Below are positions 17,784 to 26,889 of a DNA stretch of 64,000 nucleotides, piece by piece (within the stretch, counting starts at the first letter, position 1; each line of letters opens with the position of its first letter). The stretch spans positions 25,488 through 89,487 of the forward strand of contig NZ_FQWS01000003.1 of assembly GCF_900129745.1 (NCBI RefSeq), in the 5' to 3' direction. Source of the DNA: Winogradskyella jejuensis (lineage in GTDB: Bacteria > Bacteroidota > Bacteroidia > Flavobacteriales > Flavobacteriaceae). Under the pieces are notes generated by a model. It did no database searches, was not told the origin of the DNA, and saw only the letters and a program-made list of their open reading frames with translations. The position numbers and the translations under genes were made by a program.

Positions 17784-18745
17784 TCTGATAAGACAAATTC
17801 TATTTTATCCTGAAGTAATCGACTTCTTTTTACTTGTTTTGGAGCCTTAGAGATTTCTAAATCAAAACTTTTAGTATTCGAATTTTTGAAGTTACTAAAG
17901 TCGCATACTACTTGAAAATCCTCGGGTTTAATCCCTTTAAAACTATCTATATCTACATAATATACTAAATCTACTTGCTTTGGAAAAAAATTGACGGTTT
18001 TGCCAATTGGAGCATTTATTAATTTTACGGGTATAGAAATCTTTCCTTCAGTAAAACGTTTCACTTCACCATTAACATCTACTTGTTTTGGCACTATATC
18101 AATACTGGTATTGTTAGTAACAAATCCAGTAGATTTAAGTATGTCTGACTTAACATCCTTAAGAACTACAGCTTTAGTTGTCACATAATTAATAGTATCT
18201 ATCGCTTGTTTTGAACCAATAATTTTTACTGAATCTTGAGATAATCTTATAGTATTAACCACGTCATAACCTGAGGCATATGTTACATCTTTAACCAGTT
18301 GTATAGGCACCATTTTGTAAGACAAGACATCGTAATCAAACTTTATCGTATCTGGACTAACACTTAGGATTTCTAGAGTATTTCCAAGAACTTCCTTTAA
18401 CTGATATCTATTACTCCGTAAATCCCATAAAATTTGTTTTTTACTTTTAAAGGCTTCCTGTTGAGCATCAATCTTAATTTTCTTTGAGTTACTAAAAATG
18501 TATTGTAGTAGATTAAAACCTTTTGCAGATACCGTTACTTTTCCGTTATACAGTGTATCATTTAAAACAACAATTTCATCCTCTAAATTATAAAGTTCAA
18601 CATCTAAGTTTATTTCTTGGGTGTAAGTCTGTGAGAGTTTTGATAACATCAGGAAGAAAAATGCAGCAATTAAAAAAAAACCAAACAGCTTAACGTTTCG
18701 CTTCTTAAACTTTATAAAACCGATGTTTAGGACTTGTTTTTTCAT
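17780..18745 (-). CDS. YbbR-domain membrane-anchored protein
   Basis: The 321-residue protein has a basic N-terminus, one membrane segment (about 20-38) and an extracytoplasmic region with repeated YbbR-like beta units (for example IPIQLVKD-type and ISIPVKLINAPIGKTVNFFPKQVDLVYYVD). In Firmicutes YbbR (CdaR) modulates the diadenylate cyclase CdaA; whether that applies here is not shown, and no cyclase gene is adjacent. It overlaps coaE and the glycosyltransferase gene by 4 bases each, so all three are translationally coupled. Confidence 0.88.
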   Translation of the reverse strand: MKKQVLNIGFIKFKKRNVKLFGFFLIAAFFFLMLSKLSQTYTQEINLDVELYNLEDEIVVLNDTLYNGKVTVSAKGFNLLQYIFSNSKKIKIDAQQEAFKSKKQILWDLRSNRYQLKEVLGNTLEILSVSPDTIKFDYDVLSYKMVPIQLVKDVTYASGYDVVNTIRLSQDSVKIIGSKQAIDTINYVTTKAVVLKDVKSDILKSTGFVTNNTSIDIVPKQVDVNGEVKRFTEGKISIPVKLINAPIGKTVNFFPKQVDLVYYVDIDSFKGIKPEDFQVVCDFSNFKNSNTKSFDLEISKAPKQVKRSRLLQDKIEFVLSE

Positions 18746-19746
18746 TTAAAAAACAAATTAGGAAAAATACTTTCAGCTTTCTTATTTGTTGACCATAGTT
18801 TTAGTGTAGAATGTAAAAAACCTGTTCCGTATCCATAAAACTGAATACAAACCGCAATTAAAGACATTAAAGCTATATTTAAACTTTTAGTTGAGATAAG
18901 TGCGCTTATAAATATTACCAAGAAATAAGTAGCGTAAATAATTAAGGGATAATATATACCGAGAAAAGCTGCAATTAAAGCAAACAAGAAACCAATGATA
19001 AATAAGGAAGGAAACCAGTATGTGATTTTCTTTGAATTTGGATGCCACTTATTTAATATAGGCCTTACCATTCCAAACTTATTGACTTGCTTATAAAACT
19101 TTTGCCATGATATTCTTCTCTTATGATAAACAAACGCCTTTTTTATAAGTGTTGTTTTATAATCTAAATCCCATAAGCGTAATACTAAATCTGGGTCTTC
19201 TCCGGGATGAATTTTTCCAAATCCCTTACTAGCTTCAAAAGCTTCTTTGGAAAGTCCTAAATTAAAACTTCGTGGTTGAAAGTCTTTTTGGCTATCATCT
19301 CCTCCACGTATTCCTCCTGTTGTAAAAAAAGAAGTCATTGCAAAGTTAATGGCCTTTTGAAGCCTACTGAAAGATTGGTGTGCAGCATCAGGACCACCAA
19401 AACAATGAAAAAAAGAAGCCTTAAGAAAAATATCAACCTCAACCAAATATTCTGAAGGTAGTATAACGTCTGAATCTAAAATAATAAAATAATTGCCTTT
19501 AGCTTTTTGCATTCCATAATTACGAGAATCTCCCGGACCAGAATTGGCTTTAAAATAGTATGAAATATTAAGCTTTGACTTATACGTATTTACTACTGCC
19601 TCTGAAGTTTGAGACGAGCCATCTTCTACAATGACAATTTCGTATTTAAAATTTCCTGCAAGATTTGAAAAACTTTCTAAAAGCTCTTCAATCTCATTAG
19701 GTCTATTAAATACAGGAATTATAAATGAATAGCTTAATTGCTCCAT
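18742..19746 (-). CDS. family 2 glycosyltransferase, membrane-associated
   Basis: The ATG at 19746 gives 334 residues; a TTG two codons upstream is possible but unnecessary. The GT-A domain starts SFIIPVFNRPNEIEELLESF. It includes the nucleotide and metal motif FIILDSDVI (Asp-Ser-Asp) and a second acidic stretch HPGEDPDLVLRLW resembling the ED motif of processive or polymerising GT2 enzymes. Two or three hydrophobic segments follow near the C-terminus. Donor and acceptor are unknown; polysaccharide or lipid-linked glycan synthesis is likely. Confidence 0.92.
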   Translation of the reverse strand: MEQLSYSFIIPVFNRPNEIEELLESFSNLAGNFKYEIVIVEDGSSQTSEAVVNTYKSKLNISYYFKANSGPGDSRNYGMQKAKGNYFIILDSDVILPSEYLVEVDIFLKASFFHCFGGPDAAHQSFSRLQKAINFAMTSFFTTGGIRGGDDSQKDFQPRSFNLGLSKEAFEASKGFGKIHPGEDPDLVLRLWDLDYKTTLIKKAFVYHKRRISWQKFYKQVNKFGMVRPILNKWHPNSKKITYWFPSLFIIGFLFALIAAFLGIYYPLIIYATYFLVIFISALISTKSLNIALMSLIAVCIQFYGYGTGFLHSTLKLWSTNKKAESIFPNLFFK

Positions 19747-19770
19747 ACACAAATGTAAGTATTGTGCATA

Positions 19771-19799
19771 AAAAAAACCGCCTTTTCAGGCGGCTTTTG
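19771..19799 (-). terminator. intrinsic terminator after the FG-GAP gene pair
   Basis: On the minus strand the stem GCCGCCT / AGGCGGT closes over a GAAA loop and is followed by a run of T. It lies just downstream of the stop at 19817 and before the glycosyltransferase start, so the two transcription units are separate. Confidence 0.85.
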
Positions 19800-19816
19800 T
19801 TTTAATAAAATTTAGT

Positions 19817-21553
19817 TTATTGCTTTATAACTCTTATTGTTTTAGTATTACCTTGGATAGATACTTTAACAAAATATGTACCGGGAAATAAGCTAGACAT
19901 ATCTACTTCTGTATCAACAGAATTTGGAAATGATCTTATTACTTCTTGACCTAGCATATTATACATTGTAATATTTTCAACATTTTGTTGCGCATTGATT
20001 GTTAAGGTATTTTTAACTGGATTAGGATAATACGATAAGGATACATCATCAAAATCATATGTAGATAATGCAGTTCCTTCAACTACTGAAAGTTTTTGAT
20101 TGACACTCACATTATATAATATGTCTTCTAATCCACTCAACCATTTTACCTTAACATAATCAACTGTAGTAGCTGTACCTACGCCAAAATGTTCTGTGAA
20201 TGAGTTTTGAGCCATATAACTTTCACCACCAAGGAGCGTTCTATATTGCTTGCTTCCTCCAATAGATATTTCTATAATTGAGCCTATACCGTCTTTGTTA
20301 CTCATATTACCTTCAAGCGCTATTGATAAGTAATTATTTGTAGAAAAGTCCATATTTTCCCAAAAAGAGGGGTTTTGACTATTACCATTATTACTTATAA
20401 TTTCTAACTTCCCATCATTATTATAATCGCCTATTGCAGATGAGTAACTATTATAATCATTAGTTGTAAATCCTGAAGAATTTGATAAAGAAAAACTACC
20501 TAGATTATTATTTATATAAAACCCATAAGAGGGAAAGCTATCTGAAGAGGTGTATTGAGAATTAATATATAAATCTAAATCTCCATCATTATCAGCATCT
20601 AAGAAATTAGATCCCCAACTAAACGTAACTAAACTTGTTTGTGTCGAGGTAGTAACGTTAGAAAAAGTTTCATCACCATTATTCTTAAGAAGAACAGTTC
20701 CTGGAGCATCGTATCCAGCTCCATTTGGTGAATTAGTAACAAATATGTCAAAATACCCATCAGAATCATAATCATCAACGGTTACACTCATGGCTCCAAC
20801 AACAATATCGGTACCTGAAGCTACACTTACATCACTAAAAGTACCGTCACCATTATTTTTAAATAGATAATTTGGAGTTGTTTTATCATTAGCTATATAT
20901 ATGTCTTGATATCCATCATTATTAAAATCAAAAAAAGCAGAACAAAATGACCAAACAGAACCAGCAGAAACACCAGATGAGTTTGTAGCATCGGTAAATG
21001 TCCCATCACAATTATTCATAAATAAATAATTAGTGATTAAGGTGCCTAAACTCCTGTTAGAGAGATACACGTCGAGACAGCCATCATTATTAAAATCTCC
21101 CCATGAAGCGCCAAAGGTGAATACGTTATCTGTTGGAAGACCTGCCTGTATTGTAACATCTACTAAGGAGCCACTTTGATTCTGAAACAATCTATTCCCA
21201 TCCGTATCACTTGTTAGAAATAAGTCTTTATCGCCATCGTTATCATAATCAATCCAAGTTGCGTTTCTTGTTCTGTATTCATAATTCCCAGATGATGGTA
21301 GCAAATCTTCTAATTGAAAAAAAACACCGTCAATATTTTTATAAAATGAAACCGTGGAATTATCTGTTCTTGTCAATGTTATGTCATCAAAACCATCACC
21401 ATTATAATCCACAAAACTAACTCCTGAACCACCAAAAATAGTAGGTCCAGTATGAGAATTAAATCCTAACGTACTTGCTTGATTCTGAAAATCAATTTGA
21501 GCAGTAACTATATTACAGCAAAATCCAAATAAAATAAAGAGTAAATGTCTCAT
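19817..21553 (-). CDS. FG-GAP/VCBS-repeat, ASPIC/UnbV-domain protein with T9SS sorting tail
   Basis: The ATG at 21553 places a normal signal peptide first (MRHLLFILFGFCCNIVTAQ), giving 578 residues. The central region holds many Ca-binding-like D-x-D-x-DG repeats of the FG-GAP beta-propeller type (VDYNGDGFDDI, IDYDNDGDKDLFL, FDFNNDGYQDIYI). An ASPIC/UnbV domain (about 395-480, KDGIGSIIEISIGG) is followed by a C-terminal type IX sorting domain (YYPNPVKNTLTI to IRVIKQ). The protein is probably secreted through the T9SS and attached to the cell surface. It is a tandem paralogue of the upstream gene. Confidence 0.92.
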   Translation of the reverse strand: MRHLLFILFGFCCNIVTAQIDFQNQASTLGFNSHTGPTIFGGSGVSFVDYNGDGFDDITLTRTDNSTVSFYKNIDGVFFQLEDLLPSSGNYEYRTRNATWIDYDNDGDKDLFLTSDTDGNRLFQNQSGSLVDVTIQAGLPTDNVFTFGASWGDFNNDGCLDVYLSNRSLGTLITNYLFMNNCDGTFTDATNSSGVSAGSVWSFCSAFFDFNNDGYQDIYIANDKTTPNYLFKNNGDGTFSDVSVASGTDIVVGAMSVTVDDYDSDGYFDIFVTNSPNGAGYDAPGTVLLKNNGDETFSNVTTSTQTSLVTFSWGSNFLDADNDGDLDLYINSQYTSSDSFPSYGFYINNNLGSFSLSNSSGFTTNDYNSYSSAIGDYNNDGKLEIISNNGNSQNPSFWENMDFSTNNYLSIALEGNMSNKDGIGSIIEISIGGSKQYRTLLGGESYMAQNSFTEHFGVGTATTVDYVKVKWLSGLEDILYNVSVNQKLSVVEGTALSTYDFDDVSLSYYPNPVKNTLTINAQQNVENITMYNMLGQEVIRSFPNSVDTEVDMSSLFPGTYFVKVSIQGNTKTIRVIKQ

Positions 21554-21581
21554 GAAAAGATTAAAACACAAATTTAGGCAA

Positions 21582-23327
21582 TTATAGCTTTACTACTTTA
21601 ATTGTTTTTACATCACTCTTCTGAAAGACTCTCATAAAATAATGTCCTCGCCGAAGAATTGATAATTCAATATCAAATTCTTTATCCATAGGAAAATCTT
21701 GCAAGACTTGCTTACCTAAAGCATCAAAAATAATTATACGCTCTATCTCTTGACTTGATTCTAGCTTTAAAAAGTCTTTTGCAGGGTTTGGATAATAATT
21801 AAGTGACGATACTGCATCAAAATCAGTTGTAGACAATGCAGTTCCTTCAACTATAGAAAGTTTTTGATTGACACTTACATTATACAATATGTCTTCTAAT
21901 CCACTTAACCATTTTACTTTAACAGAATCTATAGTCGTTGCTCCTCCAACTCCAAAATGAGCTGTTAATGAATTCTGAGCCATGTAACCTTCACCTCCAA
22001 GAACAGTTCTATATTGTTTATTTCCTCCAATAGATATTTCTATAATTGATCCTATACCGTCTTTGTTACTCATATTACCTTCAAGCGCTATTGACAAATA
22101 ATTATTAGTATTAAAAACAGATGTATCTGTCCATAAAGACGGCAAAGTATTGTCATCATTATTACTTATGATATCAAGTTTTCCATCATTATTATAATCC
22201 CCAATTGCACAAGAATAACTTTTATGGTCATTAGTAGTGAAACCTACGTTTGTAGGCTGAGAAAAAGTATAGGCATCATTCTTAAAAAAGGCATATGAAT
22301 CTAATGCATCTGATGATGTGTACTGACAATTCACGTAGATATCTAAATCGCCATCATTTTCAGAGTCTAAAAAACTTGAGCCCCAAGAAAAACTATCTAA
22401 ACTTACTCCTGTGCTTATTGAAACATCCGTAAATGTCTCATCTCCATTATTTTTTAATAATACACTACCAAGTGTTGGTGTGCTTATGGAGTTTGGTGTG
22501 TTAGTAATAAAAACATCAAAATAACCATCATTATTATAGTCATCTACTGTGACGGACATAGCGTCTACAACAATTCCAGTACCAGAAGATGCGCTAACAT
22601 CGGTAAATGTTCCATCGCCATTGTTCTTGTATAAATAATTAGGTTTAAACTTGTCGTTTGCGACATACAAATCTTGATACCCATCATTATTAAAATCAAA
22701 AAAAGCAGAACAAAATGTAAGTGCGGGTTCGTTTGTTAAACCAACAACGTCAGTAAGATTTGAGAAAGTCCCATCGCAATTATTCTTAAAAAAATAATTA
22801 GTAATTGATGTTCCTCCTATTCTGTTTGATAGATATACATCAAGGCAGCCATCATTGTCTATATCGCCCCATGAAGCACCATACGTGTGTATATTGTCAA
22901 TTGGAAAACCAGCAAATAATGTAACATCAACTAATCCTGTAGATTGTTTATTAAATAGTCTGTTGCCATCTGTATCACTTGTTAGAAATAAATCTTTATC
23001 TCCATCATTGTCATAATCTACCCACGTAATACTTCTAGTTTTGTAATTGTAGTTACCTGTTACTGGTAGTAAGTTTTCTTCCGTAAAGAACGTCCCGTCA
23101 AGGTTTTTATAGAATCTTACCGGTGTGTTATCGCCAGTTGCCAATGTAATATCGTCAAAACCATCATTGTTATAATCAACAAAACTTACACCAGAACCAC
23201 CAAAAACAGTAGTACCTGTATTAGATAATATCCCTAGTACGGATGCTCTATCTTCGTATAGAACTTGCCCATAAGCAACACTACAAAAAAAGGCTATACT
23301 AAGAGAAAAAGACAATGTCTTTAACAT
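21582..23327 (-). CDS. FG-GAP/VCBS-repeat, ASPIC/UnbV-domain protein with T9SS sorting tail (paralogue)
   Basis: This 581-residue protein has the same plan as its downstream neighbour: a signal peptide (to about residue 20), FG-GAP repeats (VDYNNDGFDDI, VDYDNDGDKDLFL, FDFNNDGYQDLYV), an ASPIC/UnbV domain and a sorting tail starting LNYYPNPAKDFLKL. The ASPIC region is almost identical between the two proteins over more than 80 residues, while the propeller and tail have diverged. The spacer to the next gene is 28 bases, so they are probably cotranscribed. The ligand is unknown. Confidence 0.92.
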   Translation of the reverse strand: MLKTLSFSLSIAFFCSVAYGQVLYEDRASVLGILSNTGTTVFGGSGVSFVDYNNDGFDDITLATGDNTPVRFYKNLDGTFFTEENLLPVTGNYNYKTRSITWVDYDNDGDKDLFLTSDTDGNRLFNKQSTGLVDVTLFAGFPIDNIHTYGASWGDIDNDGCLDVYLSNRIGGTSITNYFFKNNCDGTFSNLTDVVGLTNEPALTFCSAFFDFNNDGYQDLYVANDKFKPNYLYKNNGDGTFTDVSASSGTGIVVDAMSVTVDDYNNDGYFDVFITNTPNSISTPTLGSVLLKNNGDETFTDVSISTGVSLDSFSWGSSFLDSENDGDLDIYVNCQYTSSDALDSYAFFKNDAYTFSQPTNVGFTTNDHKSYSCAIGDYNNDGKLDIISNNDDNTLPSLWTDTSVFNTNNYLSIALEGNMSNKDGIGSIIEISIGGNKQYRTVLGGEGYMAQNSLTAHFGVGGATTIDSVKVKWLSGLEDILYNVSVNQKLSIVEGTALSTTDFDAVSSLNYYPNPAKDFLKLESSQEIERIIIFDALGKQVLQDFPMDKEFDIELSILRRGHYFMRVFQKSDVKTIKVVKL

Positions 23328-23360
23328 AAAAAATAACGTTGGTTGGCTCTAAAAATAATA

Positions 23361-23392
23361 AAAAAACCATTGTAATAACTACAACGGTTTTT
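23361..23392 (-). terminator. intrinsic terminator after fabI
   Basis: On the minus strand AACCGTTGTA pairs with TACAATGGTT (one G-U) over a 5-base loop and is followed by seven T. It lies 22 bases beyond the fabI stop and just before the upstream FG-GAP gene start. Confidence 0.8.
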
Positions 23393-23413
23393 CATAATAT
23401 AAATTTTTGAAAA

Positions 23414-24232
23414 CTATTCTTTCTCCACAAAAGCATCCATTACCGCATCACTCACACCCATATTACTGAATCCGCCGTCGTTGTACAAGTTTTGCAAAGT
23501 TACACGCTTAGTTAAATCGCTAAATAAAGTAATTGTATAATTTGCACAGTCTAACGCAGTTGCATTGCCTAGAGGTGACATTTTTTCCGCATAAGAAATA
23601 AATCCATCAAAACCTTTTACACCTTGCCCTGCAGTTGTCGGTGTTGGTGATTGAGAAATGGTATTAACACGAACTTTTTTATCTCTACCAAAAAAGTATC
23701 CAAAACTACGCGCAATACTTTCCAAATAGGCTTTATTATCCGCCATATCGTTATAATCTGGAAAAACACGTTGTGCAGCCATATAAGTAAGAGCTACAAT
23801 ACTACCCCACTCATTCATAGCATCAGCCTTGTATAAGGTCTGCATCACTTTATGAAAAGACATTGCTGAAACATCTGTTCCCTTTTGTGTCCAATCGTAT
23901 TTTTGGTCTGTGTAAGCTCTTCCTTTACGCACATTAACCGACATTCCTATAGAATGCAAAACAAAATCAATTTTTCCTCCAAGAATTTCCATAGATTTCT
24001 CTACTAGATTTTGTAAATCTTCTTCTGAGGTTGCATCAGCAGGTATAATTTGAGAACCTGTCTTTTCTGCTAAATCATTAATTTGTCCCATACGCATAGC
24101 AATTGGTGCGTTGGTAAGCACAAATTCTCCTCCTTCTTCATGAACACGTTCTGCTGTTTTCCAAGCAATAGAATTTGGATCTAATGCTCCAAAAATGATT
24201 CCTTTTTTTCCTTTTAATAAGTTATGTGACAT
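23414..24232 (-). CDS. fabI: enoyl-[acyl-carrier-protein] reductase, FabI type
   Basis: The 272-residue short-chain dehydrogenase makes the last reduction of each fatty-acid elongation cycle, using NADH or NADPH. FabI features are the atypical cofactor motif GKKGIIFGALDPNSIAWKTA, DFVLHSIGMS, and the catalytic Tyr-x6-Lys in YNDMADNKAYLESIARSF. The C-terminus is SNMGVSDAVMD. It is cytoplasmic and alone between two terminator or promoter regions. This is the usual target of triclosan in species that lack FabK or FabV. Confidence 0.96.
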   Translation of the reverse strand: MSHNLLKGKKGIIFGALDPNSIAWKTAERVHEEGGEFVLTNAPIAMRMGQINDLAEKTGSQIIPADATSEEDLQNLVEKSMEILGGKIDFVLHSIGMSVNVRKGRAYTDQKYDWTQKGTDVSAMSFHKVMQTLYKADAMNEWGSIVALTYMAAQRVFPDYNDMADNKAYLESIARSFGYFFGRDKKVRVNTISQSPTPTTAGQGVKGFDGFISYAEKMSPLGNATALDCANYTITLFSDLTKRVTLQNLYNDGGFSNMGVSDAVMDAFVEKE

Positions 24233-24269
24233 AATTGATTATGTTGGTTTATATCGTTTTTATAATTTT

Positions 24270-24277
24270 CAAATATA
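24270..24277 (-). promoter_or_regulatory. putative -7 element for fabI (TATATTTG)
   Basis: The minus strand reads TATATTTG, an exact TAnnTTTG match, 37 bases upstream of the fabI ATG and just after the recN stop. No clear -33 box was identified. Confidence 0.45.
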
Positions 24278-24280
24278 CTA

Positions 24281-25933
24281 TTAATTCAATAACTGCTTAG
24301 CATGTGCAATAGCAGATTCTGTAACATTTGAACCTCCCAACATTTGAGCTAATTCTACAATTCGTTCGTCTTGGGTGAGTAACTTCATATTCGTTTGAGT
24401 GACTTCATTTTTATCGGTTTTAAAAACCTTATAATGCCAATTTCCTTTTGAAGCAATTTGCGGTAAATGTGTAATAGAAAAGACCTGCATATTTTTACTC
24501 ATTTGCTTCATGATATTACCCATCTTATCAGAAATCTCACCTGAAACACCAGTATCTATCTCATCGAACATTAGTGTTGGCAACTTTACATAATTTGCCA
24601 AAATTGACTTTACGGCTAGCATTATACGAGATAATTCTCCGCCAGATGCAGATTTCTTTAAGTCTGTAAATTCGCCACCTTTATTAGCTCTAAATAAAAA
24701 TTGAAGGTTATCCTTACCGTTGTATTTAAAATCTTGTTCAGCATCAAGTCTTATATCAAACTTGGCATTTGGCATACCCAATTGTGCTAAAATTGATTCG
24801 AGATTTGACACAAATCCCGGAATTGCCTGCTCCCTATTATTACTTAGCTCTAAGGCTATATCATTAAGTTTAATCTCAGAATTTTCTATGTTTTGCTTGA
24901 TTTCAGAAATATCAGAATCCAAATTTTCTGAAGCATCTACTTTTTTTGAAAGGTTCTCTTTTATTTCTAATAATTCTACAATCTCAGAAACCGAATGTTT
25001 TTGAAGCAAATTATTAATGATTTGCAGTTTGGTATTCACCTCATCTAATTCTTGCGGATCTGAAGATAACTGACCTTCTAAGTTATCTAGTTCAACTAAG
25101 ATATCGTCTAACTCGATAGTTGCGCTCTCGATACGAGACTCTATCTGAGCATATTGCTTTCCAAAAGCGCTAATGCTAGACAACTGTCTTTTAATATCAT
25201 TTAATCGTTCTATGACACCTAAATCTTCGGCTTCTAATATGGCTTTTGAGTAACTAATAACTTCATTTATAGATTCTACGTTACTCAATTGCTCATAAGT
25301 AGACTCCAATTCCTCTAACTCACCTTCTTTTAATTGGGCTTCTTCTAATTCGTTAAGAAGAAAAACATTATAGTCGTACTCTTTCTTCGCTTCAATTAAT
25401 TCTTCTTGTAATTGCTGAAGTTGCTTTTGCAAACTTTTGTAATTAGATAATTCAGATTTGTAACTACTTAATAAGGATTCATTTTTAGCTAAAGCGTCTA
25501 TTACTTTAAACTGAAATGCATCATCAACTAACTGAAGTGTTTGGTGTTGAGAATGAATATCTAAAAGATGTGCACTCAAACGATTTAAGCTATCTAGTGT
25601 TACAGGTGTATCGTTTACGAAAGCTCTAGACTTACCCGAAGGCAATATCTCTCGTCGTATTATAGTTTGCGGGTCATAATCTAAATCATCATTAGCAAAA
25701 ACAGTCTTTAAATCGTAATTGGCTATATCGAAAATAGCTTCAATAACACATTTCTTAGACTTATCTTTTATCTGACTTGAGTCTGCACGTTTCCCCAAGA
25801 CCAAAGACAAACCTCCAAGAAGAATAGATTTACCAGCGCCTGTCTCTCCCGTGATAATGGAAAAACCACTGTTAAAATTGATGTCAAGCGCATCAATTAA
25901 TGCAAAATTAGATATGCTTAAAGAGGTTAACAA
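24281..25933 (-). CDS. recN: DNA repair protein RecN
   Basis: This 550-residue SMC-like ATPase acts in double-strand-break repair. The N-terminal half-ATPase has the Walker A motif GETGAGKS (residues 31-38). A long charged coiled-coil region (about 155-370) is followed by the ABC-type signature SGGELSRIMLAVK and the Walker B motif LMFDEIDTGVSGE. The C-terminus includes the family's FSITHLPQIASKG. Length is normal. It is the last gene of the run that starts with bamD, although a possible promoter lies just upstream. Confidence 0.97.
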   Translation of the reverse strand: MLTSLSISNFALIDALDINFNSGFSIITGETGAGKSILLGGLSLVLGKRADSSQIKDKSKKCVIEAIFDIANYDLKTVFANDDLDYDPQTIIRREILPSGKSRAFVNDTPVTLDSLNRLSAHLLDIHSQHQTLQLVDDAFQFKVIDALAKNESLLSSYKSELSNYKSLQKQLQQLQEELIEAKKEYDYNVFLLNELEEAQLKEGELEELESTYEQLSNVESINEVISYSKAILEAEDLGVIERLNDIKRQLSSISAFGKQYAQIESRIESATIELDDILVELDNLEGQLSSDPQELDEVNTKLQIINNLLQKHSVSEIVELLEIKENLSKKVDASENLDSDISEIKQNIENSEIKLNDIALELSNNREQAIPGFVSNLESILAQLGMPNAKFDIRLDAEQDFKYNGKDNLQFLFRANKGGEFTDLKKSASGGELSRIMLAVKSILANYVKLPTLMFDEIDTGVSGEISDKMGNIMKQMSKNMQVFSITHLPQIASKGNWHYKVFKTDKNEVTQTNMKLLTQDERIVELAQMLGGSNVTESAIAHAKQLLN

Positions 25934-25954
25934 AAAACTACGTTTTAATATCTA

Positions 25955-25962
25955 CAAAGCTA
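25955..25962 (-). promoter_or_regulatory. putative -7 element for recN (TAGCTTTG)
   Basis: The minus strand reads TAGCTTTG, an exact TAnnTTTG match, 21 bases upstream of the recN ATG. It suggests recN can be transcribed separately from the bamD operon. Confidence 0.4.
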
Positions 25963-26001
25963 CACTTTGAGATTTAGAAAATGAAAATGAAAACGTAAAA
26001 T

Positions 26002-26889
26002 TTAGAATTTTATCTTTTTCCACTTAGAAGCGTGAATAGGTGCAATTTTATTAAGTGCATTGACTAAACTAGTGATACCGATTTGAGGTCCTCCGCTAAA
26101 AATACTAGCAACTTCATTGGCTTTAGAGTCAAAAAACACGCGCATTAAAAAAGAATTTGGTCTTCTAGAATGCATCTTCTGTAATTCTAGTACAGATGTA
26201 GAAATCTCTTTCTTACCTTCATTTAGGTTTTTGTGCATTAAATCCATACCATCTCTGTGATAGGAGTACATCGCACTTCTAAATTCTTTGTATGTAGGAG
26301 ATAATATATTATCTATTAAAGCAAAACGAGATTGTAAGCCATCTTCTAGCTTCCAACCTGGTCCACCAGAGCCTGCAGAATAGTTTACAATAGTTTGTGC
26401 TTGTCTGTAATATTCATCACCACCATTAGGCGCAAACGTATCGGCATCCATACCTAAAATCATATAAATATGAAATGATAGTACAGAAATTAAATTAGAT
26501 TCAAATTGGTTAGGATTAAATACTAAATTTTGAAACTCTAAATACTGAAACTGAAACTCTCTATCATTAAACGTGTATACAGGTGTACTATATGTAGAAC
26601 CAAAAACTGGTCTTGAAGATTGTATTTGTAGCGTTGCTGAAAACGCATCATTGTTATAATTCTGAACATTAATAACCATGCTACAGTTAATACGTTCTTG
26701 GACTTTAAACTTCTTATTTGTCCATTGGGTATTATTTATAAACTCAGTGAGTTGACGCTCAAGTGTTTTAAAAACTACATTATTATCGTTACCAGTTTGT
26801 TGAGCGACAACTGTAACAACACAGTTTAATTCTTGAGCTATTCCTAGTGTAGAAATTAAAAGAAAGAGTATAAAAAAATGTTTACGCAT
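26002..26889 (-). CDS. DUF4835 family exported protein (probable T9SS component PorD)
   Basis: The 295-residue protein has a signal peptide (residues 1-18) and an all-through DUF4835 pattern: LNCVVTVVAQQ after the signal, then FINNTQWTNKKFKVQERI, SRPVFGSTYSTPVY, and HIYMILGMDADTF. I recall this family being annotated as the type IX secretion protein PorD; that name is from memory and less sure than the domain. Its start overlaps coaBC by 8 bases. Its place between coaBC and recN looks like conserved flavobacterial gene order. Confidence 0.85.
   Translation of the reverse strand: MRKHFFILFLLISTLGIAQELNCVVTVVAQQTGNDNNVVFKTLERQLTEFINNTQWTNKKFKVQERINCSMVINVQNYNNDAFSATLQIQSSRPVFGSTYSTPVYTFNDREFQFQYLEFQNLVFNPNQFESNLISVLSFHIYMILGMDADTFAPNGGDEYYRQAQTIVNYSAGSGGPGWKLEDGLQSRFALIDNILSPTYKEFRSAMYSYHRDGMDLMHKNLNEGKKEISTSVLELQKMHSRRPNSFLMRVFFDSKANEVASIFSGGPQIGITSLVNALNKIAPIHASKWKKIKF

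Noticed and set aside
19817..23327. CRISPR or DNA tandem repeat because of the many similar D-x-D-x-DG codons
   Set aside because: The repetition is coding FG-GAP repeats with varied spacing; no repeat-spacer structure exists.
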